Origin: JAFAMB01 sp963775805
Lineage (GTDB): Bacteria > Verrucomicrobiota > Verrucomicrobiia > Chthoniobacterales > JAFAMB01
NCBI GenBank assembly: GCA_963775805.1
Contig: CAVZKG010000001.1
Span: 1,364,001-1,428,000 of the forward strand
Length of the DNA stretch: 64,000 bases
Reading direction: 5' to 3'
In this document: in pieces, positions 42,521-52,061 of the stretch
Position numbering within the stretch: the first letter of the stretch is position 1
Layout of the letters: every line of letters starts with the position of its first letter
The notes under the pieces: model-generated
Seen by the model: the letters and a program-made list of their open reading frames with translations, nothing else
Database searches by the model: none
What the model was told of the DNA's origin: nothing
Program-made: the position numbers and the translations under genes

Positions 42521-43231
42521 ATGCAAAATGAGAAACAGATACGGACTCTCGTTCTTCGCGTGCTAAACGTAGCTGAGACTGGTCATCCGGACGGTAAACC
42601 TCACGCTGTCTACATCTACGCCGATGGCAAAAACGGTCGCAAACAGGTGACGCTGGGAGTCGGATTCACTGAAGACGGCGGAAATCTAGCGAAGGTACTC
42701 AAGAACTATATTGCCAAAAAGGGCTCTTTCGCCGATCGGCTTTCAGCTTACCTTCCTGACATCGGCAAAGGCACTCTCGCCGCCAATAAGGTGTTCCATC
42801 AGCTGCTCAAACAAGCCGGAGAAAGTGACCCGCGTATGGCAGAGGCGCAGAACGAAGAGTTTAACAAGGCTTATCTGGAACCGGCTTTAAATTGGTTCAG
42901 CAAAGGCGGTTTCGTCTTGCCACTTTCCTTTCTGGTGATCTCGGATAGTTATCTTCATTCTGGTGGGATCCGAGACGCTTTGCGAAATAGGTTCCAGGAG
43001 AGTACGCCGTCTACGGGAGGCGATGAGAAAGTATGGATTGGAAGCTACGTCGAGGCCAGACACGATTGGCTTTCCAACCACTCTAATAAGCTGCTTCGCA
43101 ACACCGCTTATCGAACTCAAGCTTTGCGTACCGAGATAGCCAGGGCAAACTGGATGCTGGATCAGCTCCCGATCAACATGAACGGAGTCGCAGTGCACCT
43201 CCCAGCGAGGCCTTCCGGCATCAGTTCGTAA
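42521..43231 (+). CDS. Chitosanase-like protein (GH46/lysozyme superfamily)
   Basis: 236 aa. The N-terminal stretch (LVLRVLNVAETG, VYIYADGKNGRKQVTLGVGF) resembles GH46 chitosanases, in which a Glu near residue 20 and an Asp about 18 residues later are catalytic; here E19 and D35 are candidates. The C-terminal part (WIGSYVEARHDWLSNHS, RNTAYRTQALRTEI) also fits that family. GH46 enzymes cleave chitosan, and relatives cleave peptidoglycan. No signal peptide is seen, unusual for a secreted hydrolase. It is divergent from the pore-former-like gene and shares the short motif LPxIxKGTLAA with it. Confidence 0.6.
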   Translation: MQNEKQIRTLVLRVLNVAETGHPDGKPHAVYIYADGKNGRKQVTLGVGFTEDGGNLAKVLKNYIAKKGSFADRLSAYLPDIGKGTLAANKVFHQLLKQAGESDPRMAEAQNEEFNKAYLEPALNWFSKGGFVLPLSFLVISDSYLHSGGIRDALRNRFQESTPSTGGDEKVWIGSYVEARHDWLSNHSNKLLRNTAYRTQALRTEIARANWMLDQLPINMNGVAVHLPARPSGISS

Positions 43232-43406
43232 CGTTCTTTGGATCACAGTGACCAGGCGAATGACCAAACTCCTTGATTGCTAATGAATTAAATCACCCGG
43301 CGCTCAAAGAATGGATGGAATTCCACCAGACAAACGGGATTGGACAGAAGAAAGGTTGAAAGGTTCCCAATTTATCACATTATTGAACCGCACAATTCCC
43401 TCCAAC

Positions 43407-43868
43407 ATGAGAAATCGCTTCGCTTTCGTTTTAGTCGCAGCTTCTGTCTTACTGCTTTCAGGCTGTTCCACGACCTACTATAGCTATGAAGGTGGCGGTG
43501 TTCTAGTCGGCCAGGGCGGCGCATCGAAGCGAGTGAACGGAATCGATATCTGGACAATTGGTGCGCCCGCGCGGAGATACCGAATCATCGGGTATATTAC
43601 AGATAGCCGACCGGAAGAATTCGTCGGTATCGGTGGCAGGGACTCTTCGCTTGCCAAGCTCGCCAGGGAACATGGCGGTAATGCTATCTTGATTCATTCG
43701 GATGTTTCCCGGTACGCAGGCACAACAACCAACACTGTTGTGAACTCGAATTACAAAGAGGAAAAAAAAGGCAAAAAGAATAAAGGCTCCAGCTCAACGT
43801 TCGTGACCGAAACCTCCGAGGATCAATATCAGCGTGAAGGCAAGTTTTACGTGATCAAATATCTTTGA
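43407..43868 (+). CDS. Lipoprotein of unknown function
   Basis: 153 aa from ATG 43407. Lipoprotein signal MRNRFAFVLVAASVLLLSGC with lipobox L-S-G-C. The mature part has YEGGGVLVGQGGASKRVNGI, then RRYRIIGYITDSRP and LAKLAREHGGNAILIHSD, a pattern seen in small YdgH/heavy-metal-binding-like envelope proteins (residues to check). Low-complexity basic stretch KEEKKGKKNKGSSS near the end. Probably anchored in the outer membrane facing the periplasm. No family is firmly recognised. Confidence 0.7.
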   Translation: MRNRFAFVLVAASVLLLSGCSTTYYSYEGGGVLVGQGGASKRVNGIDIWTIGAPARRYRIIGYITDSRPEEFVGIGGRDSSLAKLAREHGGNAILIHSDVSRYAGTTTNTVVNSNYKEEKKGKKNKGSSSTFVTETSEDQYQREGKFYVIKYL

Positions 43869-44160
43869 TCCGACGTGTCAACGGAGCGGGATGTCGGTTC
43901 TTGGGAACATTTTTCATGCAAACGGCCGAATGTGCCAACTTGCTTTTTATTTTTGACTCGTGAAATACGGAACGGTGGTGCGGTCTATTCGGAGCTACGT
44001 GGATCGGGTATTTTCGAGGAAACCCAACATTTAAGGCGGAGATTCAAAATGTGGCCATGGAGTAGTTTACCAGGAACTCCGTATATGCGATTCGATGGAG
44101 TTCGCCAATGCCCTGAAAGTTGCCGCGTTAGGAATAAACTCTAATCTAAAATAAAACTCT

Positions 44161-44627
44161 ATGATTCGCACTTTTGCCGAAAAACGCGCTGCCTTTCGCG
44201 CCCTCCATCAGCAAGGTTGTTTCGTGCTGCCCAATCAGGTGAGGACGTTGTCCTGGTCGCTCGCACCGAAGGTCTTTTGAGCGATCCCGCTGCCCTCAGC
44301 CCTGCCCTTGATAAGCTGGTCGCTTTTGCGGAGGCGGGTGCCGATTGTTTGTATGCCCCAGGCGTGCGGAAAAAGGCCGATATCGCAGCGATGGTCCGTG
44401 CGGTGGCACCCAAGCCCCTCAACGTCTTGTCGATGAGCATTGATCTCAGTGTCGCTGAAATCGCAGATCTAGGGGTGCGGCGGATCAGTGTCGGTGGCGC
44501 TCTGGCGCGAGTCAGTTGGGCCGCAATGTTGTCGGCGGCTAAACAGATGAAGGCCGGTTCCTTCGAAGGTTTGTCTGGAGGAGTACCAGGCCAGGAGCTC
44601 AACGAGATTTTTGGAAATTTCGCTTAA
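44161..44627 (+). pseudogene. Isocitrate lyase/PEP mutase family gene with internal deletion
   Basis: The start (MIRTFAEKRAAFRALHQQGC, FVLPN) is the standard N-terminus of this family. It then breaks off, and a second frame gives GEDVVLVARTEGLLSDP, DCLYAPGVRKKADI, PKPLNVLSMSIDLSVAEIAD and LGVRRISVGGALARVSWAAM, the C-terminal third. About 120 residues with the active-site DxD and Cys loop are gone, and the two parts are in different frames. The remnant cannot be active. Confidence 0.75.
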
Positions 44628-44698
44628 ACCGGATCCTTCGCGCCTGGTTGCGAGACGTTGCGAAGGTAAACGCGAACGTCATTCACTGCGACTGCGCC

Positions 44699-46203
44699 TC
44701 AATCATTCTGATGACTATAAAGTTTGGACATCACCGAATCGAGGTTGAAGCTGGCCGGTTTTTGTCTCGGTGGAAACTCTTTGAAAGATTCTAACCATTT
44801 TCCGACCACAACCTGGGCCGGTACGAGCACAAAAGCATGCTCCACCATCCACCTGTCGTATTCCATCGAAGCGTCACCTCGTTCTAACGGATCAGCGAGT
44901 AGATCGAACGTTTGGGGGAGACGAAGATTGGTGAATTCCTGAGTCCAAATCTTTACTCCAGTCCAATTGTTCTCCTTAAAGACGATTTTCCAACGACCAA
45001 CCCTGACTGCGAATAAATCGCCATCGTCGCTCCAATAGAGAAACTGCGTTCTTGGTGACTTATCGACTTCGCCCTTAAAGAACGGCATCAGATTGTAACC
45101 ATCCAAATGAACATGGAAGGTTTTGTTGCCAACCGAATATCCCTTCAGACACTGGTCAACTACACCGGGATCCCCCGCTGCTGCGCAAAATGTCGGTAAA
45201 AAATCTTCATGCGCAAACATGTCGTTATAAATGGTCCCGGGTTTGATCACTCCGGGCCAACGAATCAGGGTCGGAACACGGAACCCTCCTTCCCACCCAG
45301 TCGCCTTTTCACCTCGGAAGGGAGTACTCCCACCGTCGGGCCAACTCAACATTTCGGCACCGTTATCCGTTGTATATACAACGATGGTATTGTCCGCGAT
45401 CCCAAGATCATCCAGCTTCTTTAGCAATTCTCCCACCATGCCGTCGTGCTCGACCATCCCGTCTGCTTCAAGGCCCAATCCTGTTTTGCCCTCTGATCCT
45501 GGTTTCAGGTGGGTGAAAATGTGCATTCGAGTTGAATTGAAGTAACAAAAGAACGGCTTTCGCGCTGTGTGCTGCCGATCTATGAAATCAAGCGCCGCGG
45601 CGAGAAACTCTTCGTCCACTGTTTCCATCCGCTTTTTCGTCAGGGGCCCGGTGTCCATTGTCTTGCCGTCTGCATAGGAATGGATAACACCGCGAGGTCC
45701 GAACCGTTTCAGGAATTCGGGGTCTTTCGGATAATCTGGATTTTCCGGTTCTTCTTCCGCATTCAAGTGATACAGATTCCCGAAAAATTCATCGAATCCG
45801 TGATTTGTCGGTAGAAACTCGTCCCGGTCACCCAAATGATAAAGGCTGCCCGACCCGCGGTGCAACTCTGCTGACCGTACCAACAGTTAAATAAAGCGCC
45901 TTCTTTCGCGATTCGATCAATGTTGGGCGTTTGATAGCCCATCATTCCTCTGTTGTAGCAGCTTGGGTTAAGCCAACCGATATCATCACCCATGATGACA
46001 AGTATATTCGGTTTGGTTGCCGCCTTCTGTGCGTAACTGATCCTTGGGCCGACAGCTAAAAGAAAAGAGATGCTGAGAATCAAGGTTCCAAGGCAACGCG
46101 ACTTCGTTTCAACAAATTTTGCAACATTCACAAATGGCTTCCTTTCCATTGGAATTGATGGCGACTCTGGTGAGGATGTTTTCCGGATGTAAATTTCCCG
46201 CAA
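44699..46203 (-). pseudogene. Type I sulfatase (arylsulfatase-like) with internal deletion and frame change
   Basis: The upstream part (from ~46203 or ATG 46149) has a hydrophobic export signal (LGTLILSISFLLAVGPRI), the metal-binding NILVIMGDDIGWLNPSCYN and the formylglycine site CTAGR in YGQQSCTAGRAAF. The second part, in another frame from about 45850, has HLGDRDEFLPTNHGFDEFFG, VVYTTDNGAEMLSWPDGGST and the expected C-terminus. In intact relatives about 50 residues separate CTAGR from HLGDRDEF; here they are nearly adjacent. The deletion plus frame change makes an active enzyme unlikely. Confidence 0.8.
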
Positions 46204-46445
46204 AAACCAGTGATAACCAAAAAATCATTCTTCCGAAACGCTAATCTTTCCAATCGTTTCGATTTCTCACTGAGTGTGATCGGAGGTTTTTGGGCTGTTT
46301 CCCATGCATGTTTTCCCCACTCTTACAGAAATTTATGATCCAGGAGTAATCCTGGGCACGAACTACCTCTGCAGCAAGGAGCGAGTGAGTCGGCAATATC
46401 CAAAACCCATCAGAGCGTAACGGAGCAGGAGCTCACCATCGTAAC

Positions 46446-46745
46446 GTGAATTTAAGAGAAACTGAATGGTTAGTAGCAGCAATAGCGATTCCGGTCGTCT
46501 CGTTCGGGCTTTTGTTGTTAGTTGAAGATCAATTTCTCAGATCGACTCCGAGCATAGCAGTGCAAAACGACCACGCTCGAAGTCTCGATCGATCGATTCC
46601 GGGGTCGACCGAACCGATCGCCACGACGCTCTCTCCCGATTTGAACCTTGCGACGGCTGGATGGGCGACAGAGGCGGAACCGACCCCCTACCCTCGAATG
46701 TGGAATGCGATCGACCGCGACGCTAAAAACGACGAAAATCCGTGA
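46446..46745 (+). CDS. Hypothetical membrane-anchored protein (99 aa)
   Basis: GTG start. One likely transmembrane helix near the N-terminus (WLVAAIAIPVVSFGLLLLV), then a polar tail rich in Thr, Pro and Asp (STEPIATTLSPDLNLATAG). No family recognised and no clear ribosome-binding site. Could be a small inner-membrane protein, or a chance frame. Confidence 0.35.
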   Translation: MNLRETEWLVAAIAIPVVSFGLLLLVEDQFLRSTPSIAVQNDHARSLDRSIPGSTEPIATTLSPDLNLATAGWATEAEPTPYPRMWNAIDRDAKNDENP

Positions 46746-46805
46746 TAAAAGCACCGCGTTGCGTTAGATTCTACACGAGCCCGGAGGCTTTGCTAGTCGC
46801 CGTGT

Positions 46806-47474
46806 TTAGCGTTGCGACCCTCTTGAGCCGTTTTTAGGATTCGTGTCAGGAGCTCTAGAAGGCCACGCTCGCATTGCGACTCGGCAAATCGCTAGAAGTT
46901 GTTTTCGCGATGCGCCATCACGCGCCCGGACAGCCAACCCGCGAAAAACGGCGTCGAAATAGGCGGCGAGTTCTTTAACGTTTGTTTCCGGCGGCAGATC
47001 ACCGTCAGAAATGCCCTTTCTCAGCCGCTTGGCCAATTCCTGCTCGAAAAGCTTGCGCAAACTTTTGGTATAATCCGCAACCGACCGCAACTGCGGCGGA
47101 AATTGCGTGCCGGCTAACGAAATCATACACCCGGCGGGTGATGCGTCATTCGTGAAGAATGCGGCTGCTTCTTCAATGAGTGCTTCGAAAGCTGCGCGCG
47201 TCTCACGATGACTGGAAAAGCCGGGCAAATGACTCAATGATAGACTGAAATAATGGTCAACTGCTTCCCGGTATAACTGTTCTTTGCTGCCAAACTCGTA
47301 GTAGAAGCTCGACGGGCTTAGCTTCATAGCCCCTATGAGATCGTCGAAGGTGGTTCCTTCGTATCCGCGATCCCAGAAAAGCAACATCGCCTGATGGAGG
47401 GCGGCAGTGCGGTCGAACAATCGAGGGCGCCCTCGTCCACGCTTCAAAGACTTCGTCAGTATCGGCTCCGACAT
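46806..47474 (-). CDS. TetR/AcrR-family transcriptional repressor
   Basis: 222 aa from ATG 47474. The N-terminal helix-turn-helix is clear: GRPRLFDRTAALHQAMLLFW, DRGYEGTTFDDLIGAMKLSP and SSFYYEFGSKEQLYREAVDHY. The C-terminal ligand domain (LIEEAAAFFTNDASPAGCMI, FRGLAVRARDGASR) matches the large AcrR-like group that controls neighbouring catabolic or efflux operons. It is divergent from the operon at 47740 and a good palindromic operator with a promoter lies between them, so it very likely represses that operon and itself. Confidence 0.9.
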   Translation of the reverse strand: MSEPILTKSLKRGRGRPRLFDRTAALHQAMLLFWDRGYEGTTFDDLIGAMKLSPSSFYYEFGSKEQLYREAVDHYFSLSLSHLPGFSSHRETRAAFEALIEEAAAFFTNDASPAGCMISLAGTQFPPQLRSVADYTKSLRKLFEQELAKRLRKGISDGDLPPETNVKELAAYFDAVFRGLAVRARDGASRKQLLAICRVAMRAWPSRAPDTNPKNGSRGSQR

Positions 47475-47667
47475 GGAAATTCTATTAAATCGCCTTTCCG
47501 TTCTGTCCAACAAGATAACGCTGGACTCTCTTCCGTCCACTGTTCCCGCAATTCCAGGTTCCGGAGGCGGATCCCGAATGCAAATCAGCGTGAACTAACG
47601 TCTCGCGACATTGAGTAACGCACAGGGATGGGACGCGAACCACATTCGACACGAGTCGGATTTTCTT

Positions 47668-47699
47668 TTGACAAACTTATTTATGGAGCGATAGCTCCA
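47668..47699 (+). promoter_or_regulatory. Promoter with overlapping TetR-type operator
   Basis: A consensus -35 box TTGACA (47668-47673) is followed at the right distance by a weak -10 region near 47690. This is overlapped by the palindrome TGGAGC-GATA-GCTCCA (47684-47699). A repressor sitting here would block RNA polymerase. It lies between tetR (46806-47474) and the MBL-fold gene at 47740. Confidence 0.65.
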
Positions 47700-47739
47700 A
47701 TATTACAATCACCTCGATACTTGAGACTGGACATGAACA

Positions 47740-48702
47740 ATGAATGAATCCCCGACAATTTTATACCCCGGCTCGGCCGAAGCTGAGGACGTCCGGCAAG
47801 CCGGGCCGGAATCCTTAAACGGGAACGGCTTCTATCGCTTCAAGATTGGCGAGTTCCAGGCTACCGTGATCTCCGATGGCTATGGGCCGATTCCGGTCGG
47901 GCCGATCTTCGCTGCGAACGCCTCTGAAACTGAACTCGCTCCGGTGTTGAAGGCAAACTTCATGCCGCCGGTGATCCAAGTCACGAACAACCCGTTGGTG
48001 GTGGACACGGGGCGAGAGCGTATCCTGGTCGACACCGGTTTTGGTGAGAAAATCGGCCCACCCTTCGGCACCTTTCCCGGGCTTGAGGAGAACCTGCGCC
48101 GGGCCGGATTCTCGCTAGAGAGCATCGACCTGGTCGTGATAACGCATTGTCATCTGGACCATATCGGCGGCTTGGTAACAAAATCGGGCGCGCTGGCATT
48201 TCCGAAGGCTCGGTACGTCTTTGTTGACACGGAGTGGAACTACTGGACCGGCAACGGTTACGAAAGCGATGTCAACAGTTCGCCGATGCCCGACCCGTTC
48301 AAGCAGGCCACGATTGCAGTAGCTCGAGAGAACCTGCCGTCAGTCGCCGAGCGATCCCGGTTCGTGAAGCAAGGGGGCGAAATCGCCAACGGCGTGCACT
48401 ACGTTGCGGCGCCGGGACATTCGCCGTCCCATGCCTCAATCTTGTTCACCTCAGGCAAGGAACAGTTCATGCATATGGGTGACATCGCCCATAACCCGGT
48501 GACGAGCTTGCAACACCCCGACTGGACGCCTGTCTTCGACTACGATCCCGTGCAGGCGATCAAGTCGCGTAAGGTCATTCTGGACCGCGTTGCGACCGAT
48601 GGGGTCATGGCGATGGCCTACCATTTTCCGTTCCCGGCGATTGGGCACGTCGTCCGACGCGGCACCGCATATCGCTGGGAAGCGGCCCAGTGGACTTGGT
48701 AG
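47740..48702 (+). CDS. Metallo-beta-lactamase-fold hydrolase (AHL lactonase-like group)
   Basis: 320 aa. Zinc-binding motif HCHLDHIGG (H136, H138, D140, H141), further ligands H227 (APGHSPSHAS) and D248 (MHMGDIAHNP), and a final H in AYHFPFPAIGHV. The N-terminus contains FKIGEFQATVISDGYGPIPV, typical of the lactonase-like MBL group. No signal peptide, although a flexible N-tail of ~30 residues precedes the fold. First gene of a four-gene operon under the TetR operator. Could hydrolyse a lactone or ester; substrate not known. Confidence 0.88.
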   Translation: MNESPTILYPGSAEAEDVRQAGPESLNGNGFYRFKIGEFQATVISDGYGPIPVGPIFAANASETELAPVLKANFMPPVIQVTNNPLVVDTGRERILVDTGFGEKIGPPFGTFPGLEENLRRAGFSLESIDLVVITHCHLDHIGGLVTKSGALAFPKARYVFVDTEWNYWTGNGYESDVNSSPMPDPFKQATIAVARENLPSVAERSRFVKQGGEIANGVHYVAAPGHSPSHASILFTSGKEQFMHMGDIAHNPVTSLQHPDWTPVFDYDPVQAIKSRKVILDRVATDGVMAMAYHFPFPAIGHVVRRGTAYRWEAAQWTW

Positions 48703-48762
48703 GCGAGCGGATGGCATCTCTCCGGAGGCCACGATTAAAACGAACCGATCAAAATCAATCCA

Positions 48763-49743
48763 ATGACAAAACAAGTCTCAGAATCTTCCAAGCAGGAGCA
48801 CTTCAGAATCGCCGTCCTGGACGACTACCAGGACGTCGCGCTTTCGCTCGCGGACTGGTCGGTGCTGGATGGGCGAGCAACCGTCACTGTATTTAACGAT
48901 CATCTCACGGACTACGATGCCGTCGTCGAGCGCCTGCAGCCGTTTGACGTCGTCTGCGTGATGCGGGAGCGCACGCCGATGACGCGTGCTGTCATCGAGC
49001 GCTTACCCAAGCTTCGTATCATCTGCTCTACAGGGAGTCGGAATGCCTCGATCGATCTCAAAGCTGCAGAAGAGCGAGGTGTGCGGGTCGTTCATACCGG
49101 CTACTTTTCTGCGCCAACAATCGAACTAACCTGGGCACTTATCTTGGGCAGCGCCCGCAATCTCGTTGCCGAGAACGCTTCGCTACGCAGCGGCGGTTGG
49201 CAGCGGTTCATCGGAGACGACATGGACGGTCGAACGTTGGGCGTTCTCGGTCTTGGGAATGTCGGCGGCCCGGTCGCGCAAATTGGAAAGGCATTTGGCA
49301 TGAATGTGATTGCCTGGAGCCAGAATCTGACGGCCGAGCGCGCAGCGGAATTCGGCGCCGAGTTGGTCTCGAAGGAGGAATTGTTCCGGCGAGCGGACAT
49401 CGTTTCCATCCACGTCGGCCTCAGCGATCGGACGCGCGGTCTCGTCGGCGCCCCTGAGCTGGCGCTCATGAAACCCACAGCCCGCCTGATAAACACCTCT
49501 CGCGGACCGATCGTGGTAGAGGCCGATCTAATCGGCGCGATTAAAGCCCGGAAGATCGCCGGTGCTGCCATCGATGTCTTTGACCAGGAGCCGCTGCCGC
49601 TCGACCATCCGTTCCGGACGTTCGCGAACCTGCTGGCCACGCCACACATCGGCTTCGTCTCGCGCGGCCTTTACACTCGCTTCTATCAGGACACGCTCGA
49701 GAACATCCGCCGTTGGCTCGACGGCCAGGCAACAGGTGCCTGA
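48763..49743 (+). CDS. D-2-hydroxyacid dehydrogenase (NAD-dependent)
   Basis: 326 aa. Nucleotide-binding motif GVLGLGNVGGPVAQIGKAFG (161-180), catalytic R247 (NTSRGPIVVEADL), E276 (DVFDQEPLP) and H295 (TPHIGFVS). The family interconverts 2-oxo acids and D-2-hydroxy acids (lactate, glycerate, phosphoglycerate). Second gene of the TetR-controlled operon, 60 nt after the MBL gene. With the two MBL-fold hydrolases and the quinone reductase around it, a role in breakdown or detoxification of a ring or lactone compound is plausible but inferred. Confidence 0.9.
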   Translation: MTKQVSESSKQEHFRIAVLDDYQDVALSLADWSVLDGRATVTVFNDHLTDYDAVVERLQPFDVVCVMRERTPMTRAVIERLPKLRIICSTGSRNASIDLKAAEERGVRVVHTGYFSAPTIELTWALILGSARNLVAENASLRSGGWQRFIGDDMDGRTLGVLGLGNVGGPVAQIGKAFGMNVIAWSQNLTAERAAEFGAELVSKEELFRRADIVSIHVGLSDRTRGLVGAPELALMKPTARLINTSRGPIVVEADLIGAIKARKIAGAAIDVFDQEPLPLDHPFRTFANLLATPHIGFVSRGLYTRFYQDTLENIRRWLDGQATGA

Positions 49744-49929
49744 CCGATCCTGCAGGCAGACCGAGGAAGTAAAAAAGCTCAGGATCAAAATGACAATTGC
49801 AATCGACATTGTGACAAATGAATTGTTCAGACGCCTCTCGCCCAGCCCTATACCATAACCCGATCAATCCGGAATCGTCGCAGGACAGCGTCCTCGCCGC
49901 GAAAAGCGCAACTTGAAAACAGTCTCATC

Positions 49930-50946
49930 ATGAATGCTATCCAATCCATAAAAGCCATCCAGTACCGCGCCTACGGCGGTTATGCGGAGAACAGGTTAGT
50001 TGATCTTCCGGCACCGGCCGCGAACGACGGTCAAGTACTCGTGCGGATGCACACCGTTGGGATCAATCCGCTAGATAACACCTTTCGCTCAGGCCGCCAT
50101 TATGCCGCCACGCCTGAGAATTTGCCGCGAGTCGGAGGTCAGATGGGCGCGGGCGTCGTTGTGGAGACAAGGAGCCCAAGTTTAAAAGTCGGTGACCGCG
50201 TGTTCGTCACTGGGCCCGGCTTCGGCGTTATTGCCGACGGCACTTGGCGAGAACTGGTCGCTGCACCCGCTGCTGGTGTGCTGCCAATCCCCTCGCATAT
50301 CGACGATGATAATGCTGCTGCCTTCCTCGCCGGTGCGGGCTATCTGGTGGGGTATCTCGTGTTGACAGAGTTTGTTTCCTTCAAACCCGGGCAAAGCGTA
50401 CTTGCTCCCGGTATCGGTGGCGCCGTGGGGATGGAGAGTGTGCAGATTGCCCGCAAGCTCGGCGCCTCGCTTGCGATTTCCACCGCAAGCAATAGCGCGA
50501 AAGCGGATAAGGCGCATGCTGAGGGGTACGAACACGTCATTGACCTCTCGCGCGAGAGGCTGCGGGATGGCGTGATGCGGCTGACCGGCGGAAAGGGTGT
50601 GGATGTCATTATCGATGGTGTAGGCGGAAAGCTAACGGGCGAGGCGCTTGGTTGCCTGCTTCCCGGAGGAACGTATGCGGTGGTCGGCTACTCTGGCGGC
50701 CGCGAGGCGAGCGTCAATCTTACCGATATCATCTGGAAGGCCGCCAAGGTGCGTGGCTTTACTTTTAGGGCCTTCGCGCCGGAGACGCTGGCCGCAGCGC
50801 AGAAGACACTCATCGGCTATCTGTCCGAAGGTGGGATCCAGCCAACTATCGCCAAAGTGTTTCCCCTCTCCGATGCAGCGGACGCGGTTCGCTACCTGAT
50901 CGAGGACCGGCCGTTCGGCCGCGTGCTGATGCGGGTGGAGGAGTAA
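49930..50946 (+). CDS. Zinc-independent alcohol dehydrogenase/quinone oxidoreductase (MDR superfamily)
   Basis: 338 aa. MDR fold: N-terminal GroES-like domain (VRMHTVGINPLDNTFRSGRH, MGAGVVVETRSPSLKVGDRV) and Rossmann domain (VLAPGIGGAVGMESVQIARK, HVIDLSRERLRDGVM, GVDVIIDGVGGKLTGEALGC). The zinc-binding cysteines of classical alcohol dehydrogenases are absent, so it is of the quinone reductase type, which uses NADPH to reduce quinones or enones. Third gene of the operon, with a 186-nt gap upstream that contains no obvious gene. Confidence 0.88.
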   Translation: MNAIQSIKAIQYRAYGGYAENRLVDLPAPAANDGQVLVRMHTVGINPLDNTFRSGRHYAATPENLPRVGGQMGAGVVVETRSPSLKVGDRVFVTGPGFGVIADGTWRELVAAPAAGVLPIPSHIDDDNAAAFLAGAGYLVGYLVLTEFVSFKPGQSVLAPGIGGAVGMESVQIARKLGASLAISTASNSAKADKAHAEGYEHVIDLSRERLRDGVMRLTGGKGVDVIIDGVGGKLTGEALGCLLPGGTYAVVGYSGGREASVNLTDIIWKAAKVRGFTFRAFAPETLAAAQKTLIGYLSEGGIQPTIAKVFPLSDAADAVRYLIEDRPFGRVLMRVEE

Positions 50947-51073
50947 GGCCAGGATGCTAGACGTTCCAAGGATGCTAGGCGCATCGGCGCGCATCCTGCA
51001 TTCGTAACAGACCGACTAGTTTTTATGTCTACTCCGATATTGCGAATATCTGACACCAAAAATGGAGCTGACA

Positions 51074-51928
51074 ATGAACGCGAAAACTGATCTTCAATGG
51101 AATGTACTCACGATAAAGCGCCCTGGCCTCGTTCGCGATTTGCCACCCGGCAAAGAAGAACTAATGTGGGTGGCGAATTCGTCGACACTCATCTGCGGTG
51201 AGCGCGACGCCATTCTCGTGGACACCTTTCTCACGAGGGAGCAATCGCACACTCTGTTAAACTGGGTCGTCGCGAGCGGCAAGAACCTCACAGCCATTTA
51301 CATCACACATGGGCACGGCGATCATTTCTTTGGCGTGGCATCGCTACTAGAGCGTTTTCCCCGCGCAAGGGCGGTCGCGACACCCGATATCGTCAAGGCC
51401 ATGCATGAACATCTGTCGCCCGAAAGGATCGAGAACTTCTGGCGACGGCTTTTCCCCGGCGAGATTCCGGATCGCTTGGTAGTTGCCGAACCGATTGAAG
51501 ACGAAGAGCTAGAGCTGGAGGGGCATAAGCTCATCGTGGTGAACGCCGGGCGGACCGACACGGCTCACTCCACTTGTTTGCACGTCCCGTCAATCGGACT
51601 GATCGTTGGCGGCGACGCCGTCTATAACGGAATTCATCCCTACCTCGGCGAGACCGACACACAGAGCCGGCTTGAGTGGATCTCCACGCTCGGCAAGCTT
51701 GAAGCCCTGAAACCGAAGGCCGTGGTCGCCGGGCACAAGGTGCCGGAAAACGACGATGATCCCCGTATCATTGGCGCGACTCGGCAATACCTTCACGATT
51801 TCGACCGCCTGAACGAAGCAACTGCAAACGCGCGTGACCTCTATGACGCAATGCTCGAACTCTATCCAGACAGCGTCAATCCGGGCTCGCTTTGGCGCGC
51901 GGCGAACACCGCCAAAAAACAGGCATAA
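51074..51928 (+). CDS. Metallo-beta-lactamase-fold hydrolase
   Basis: 284 aa from ATG 51074, with GGAG about 8 nt upstream; an ATG 12 nt earlier is less likely because it overlaps that site. Metal-binding THGHGDHFFG (H79, H81, D83, H84), further ligands in DTAHSTCLHVP and VGGDAVYNG, and a last His in AVVAGHKVPEND. It resembles glyoxalase II-like or AHL-lactonase-like proteins. Last gene of the TetR-controlled operon and a second, distinct MBL-fold enzyme within it. Confidence 0.88.
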   Translation: MNAKTDLQWNVLTIKRPGLVRDLPPGKEELMWVANSSTLICGERDAILVDTFLTREQSHTLLNWVVASGKNLTAIYITHGHGDHFFGVASLLERFPRARAVATPDIVKAMHEHLSPERIENFWRRLFPGEIPDRLVVAEPIEDEELELEGHKLIVVNAGRTDTAHSTCLHVPSIGLIVGGDAVYNGIHPYLGETDTQSRLEWISTLGKLEALKPKAVVAGHKVPENDDDPRIIGATRQYLHDFDRLNEATANARDLYDAMLELYPDSVNPGSLWRAANTAKKQA

Positions 51929-52061
51929 ATTATCCCGATTACAATTTTACGGTGCGTCGACTCCCTCATGCTGCGCGCGACATCATCAGATAGTTCTAAA
52001 GTAAGATTGGCACAGGAATCGCTTCCCTGTTGCGGGTGATGGATTTCATGTAACGGTTCTT

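Noticed and set aside
49101..49649. 182-codon frame antisense to the D-2-hydroxyacid dehydrogenase
   Set aside because: Shadow of the real gene, whose motifs (GLGNVGG, R247, E276, H295) are all on the plus strand.
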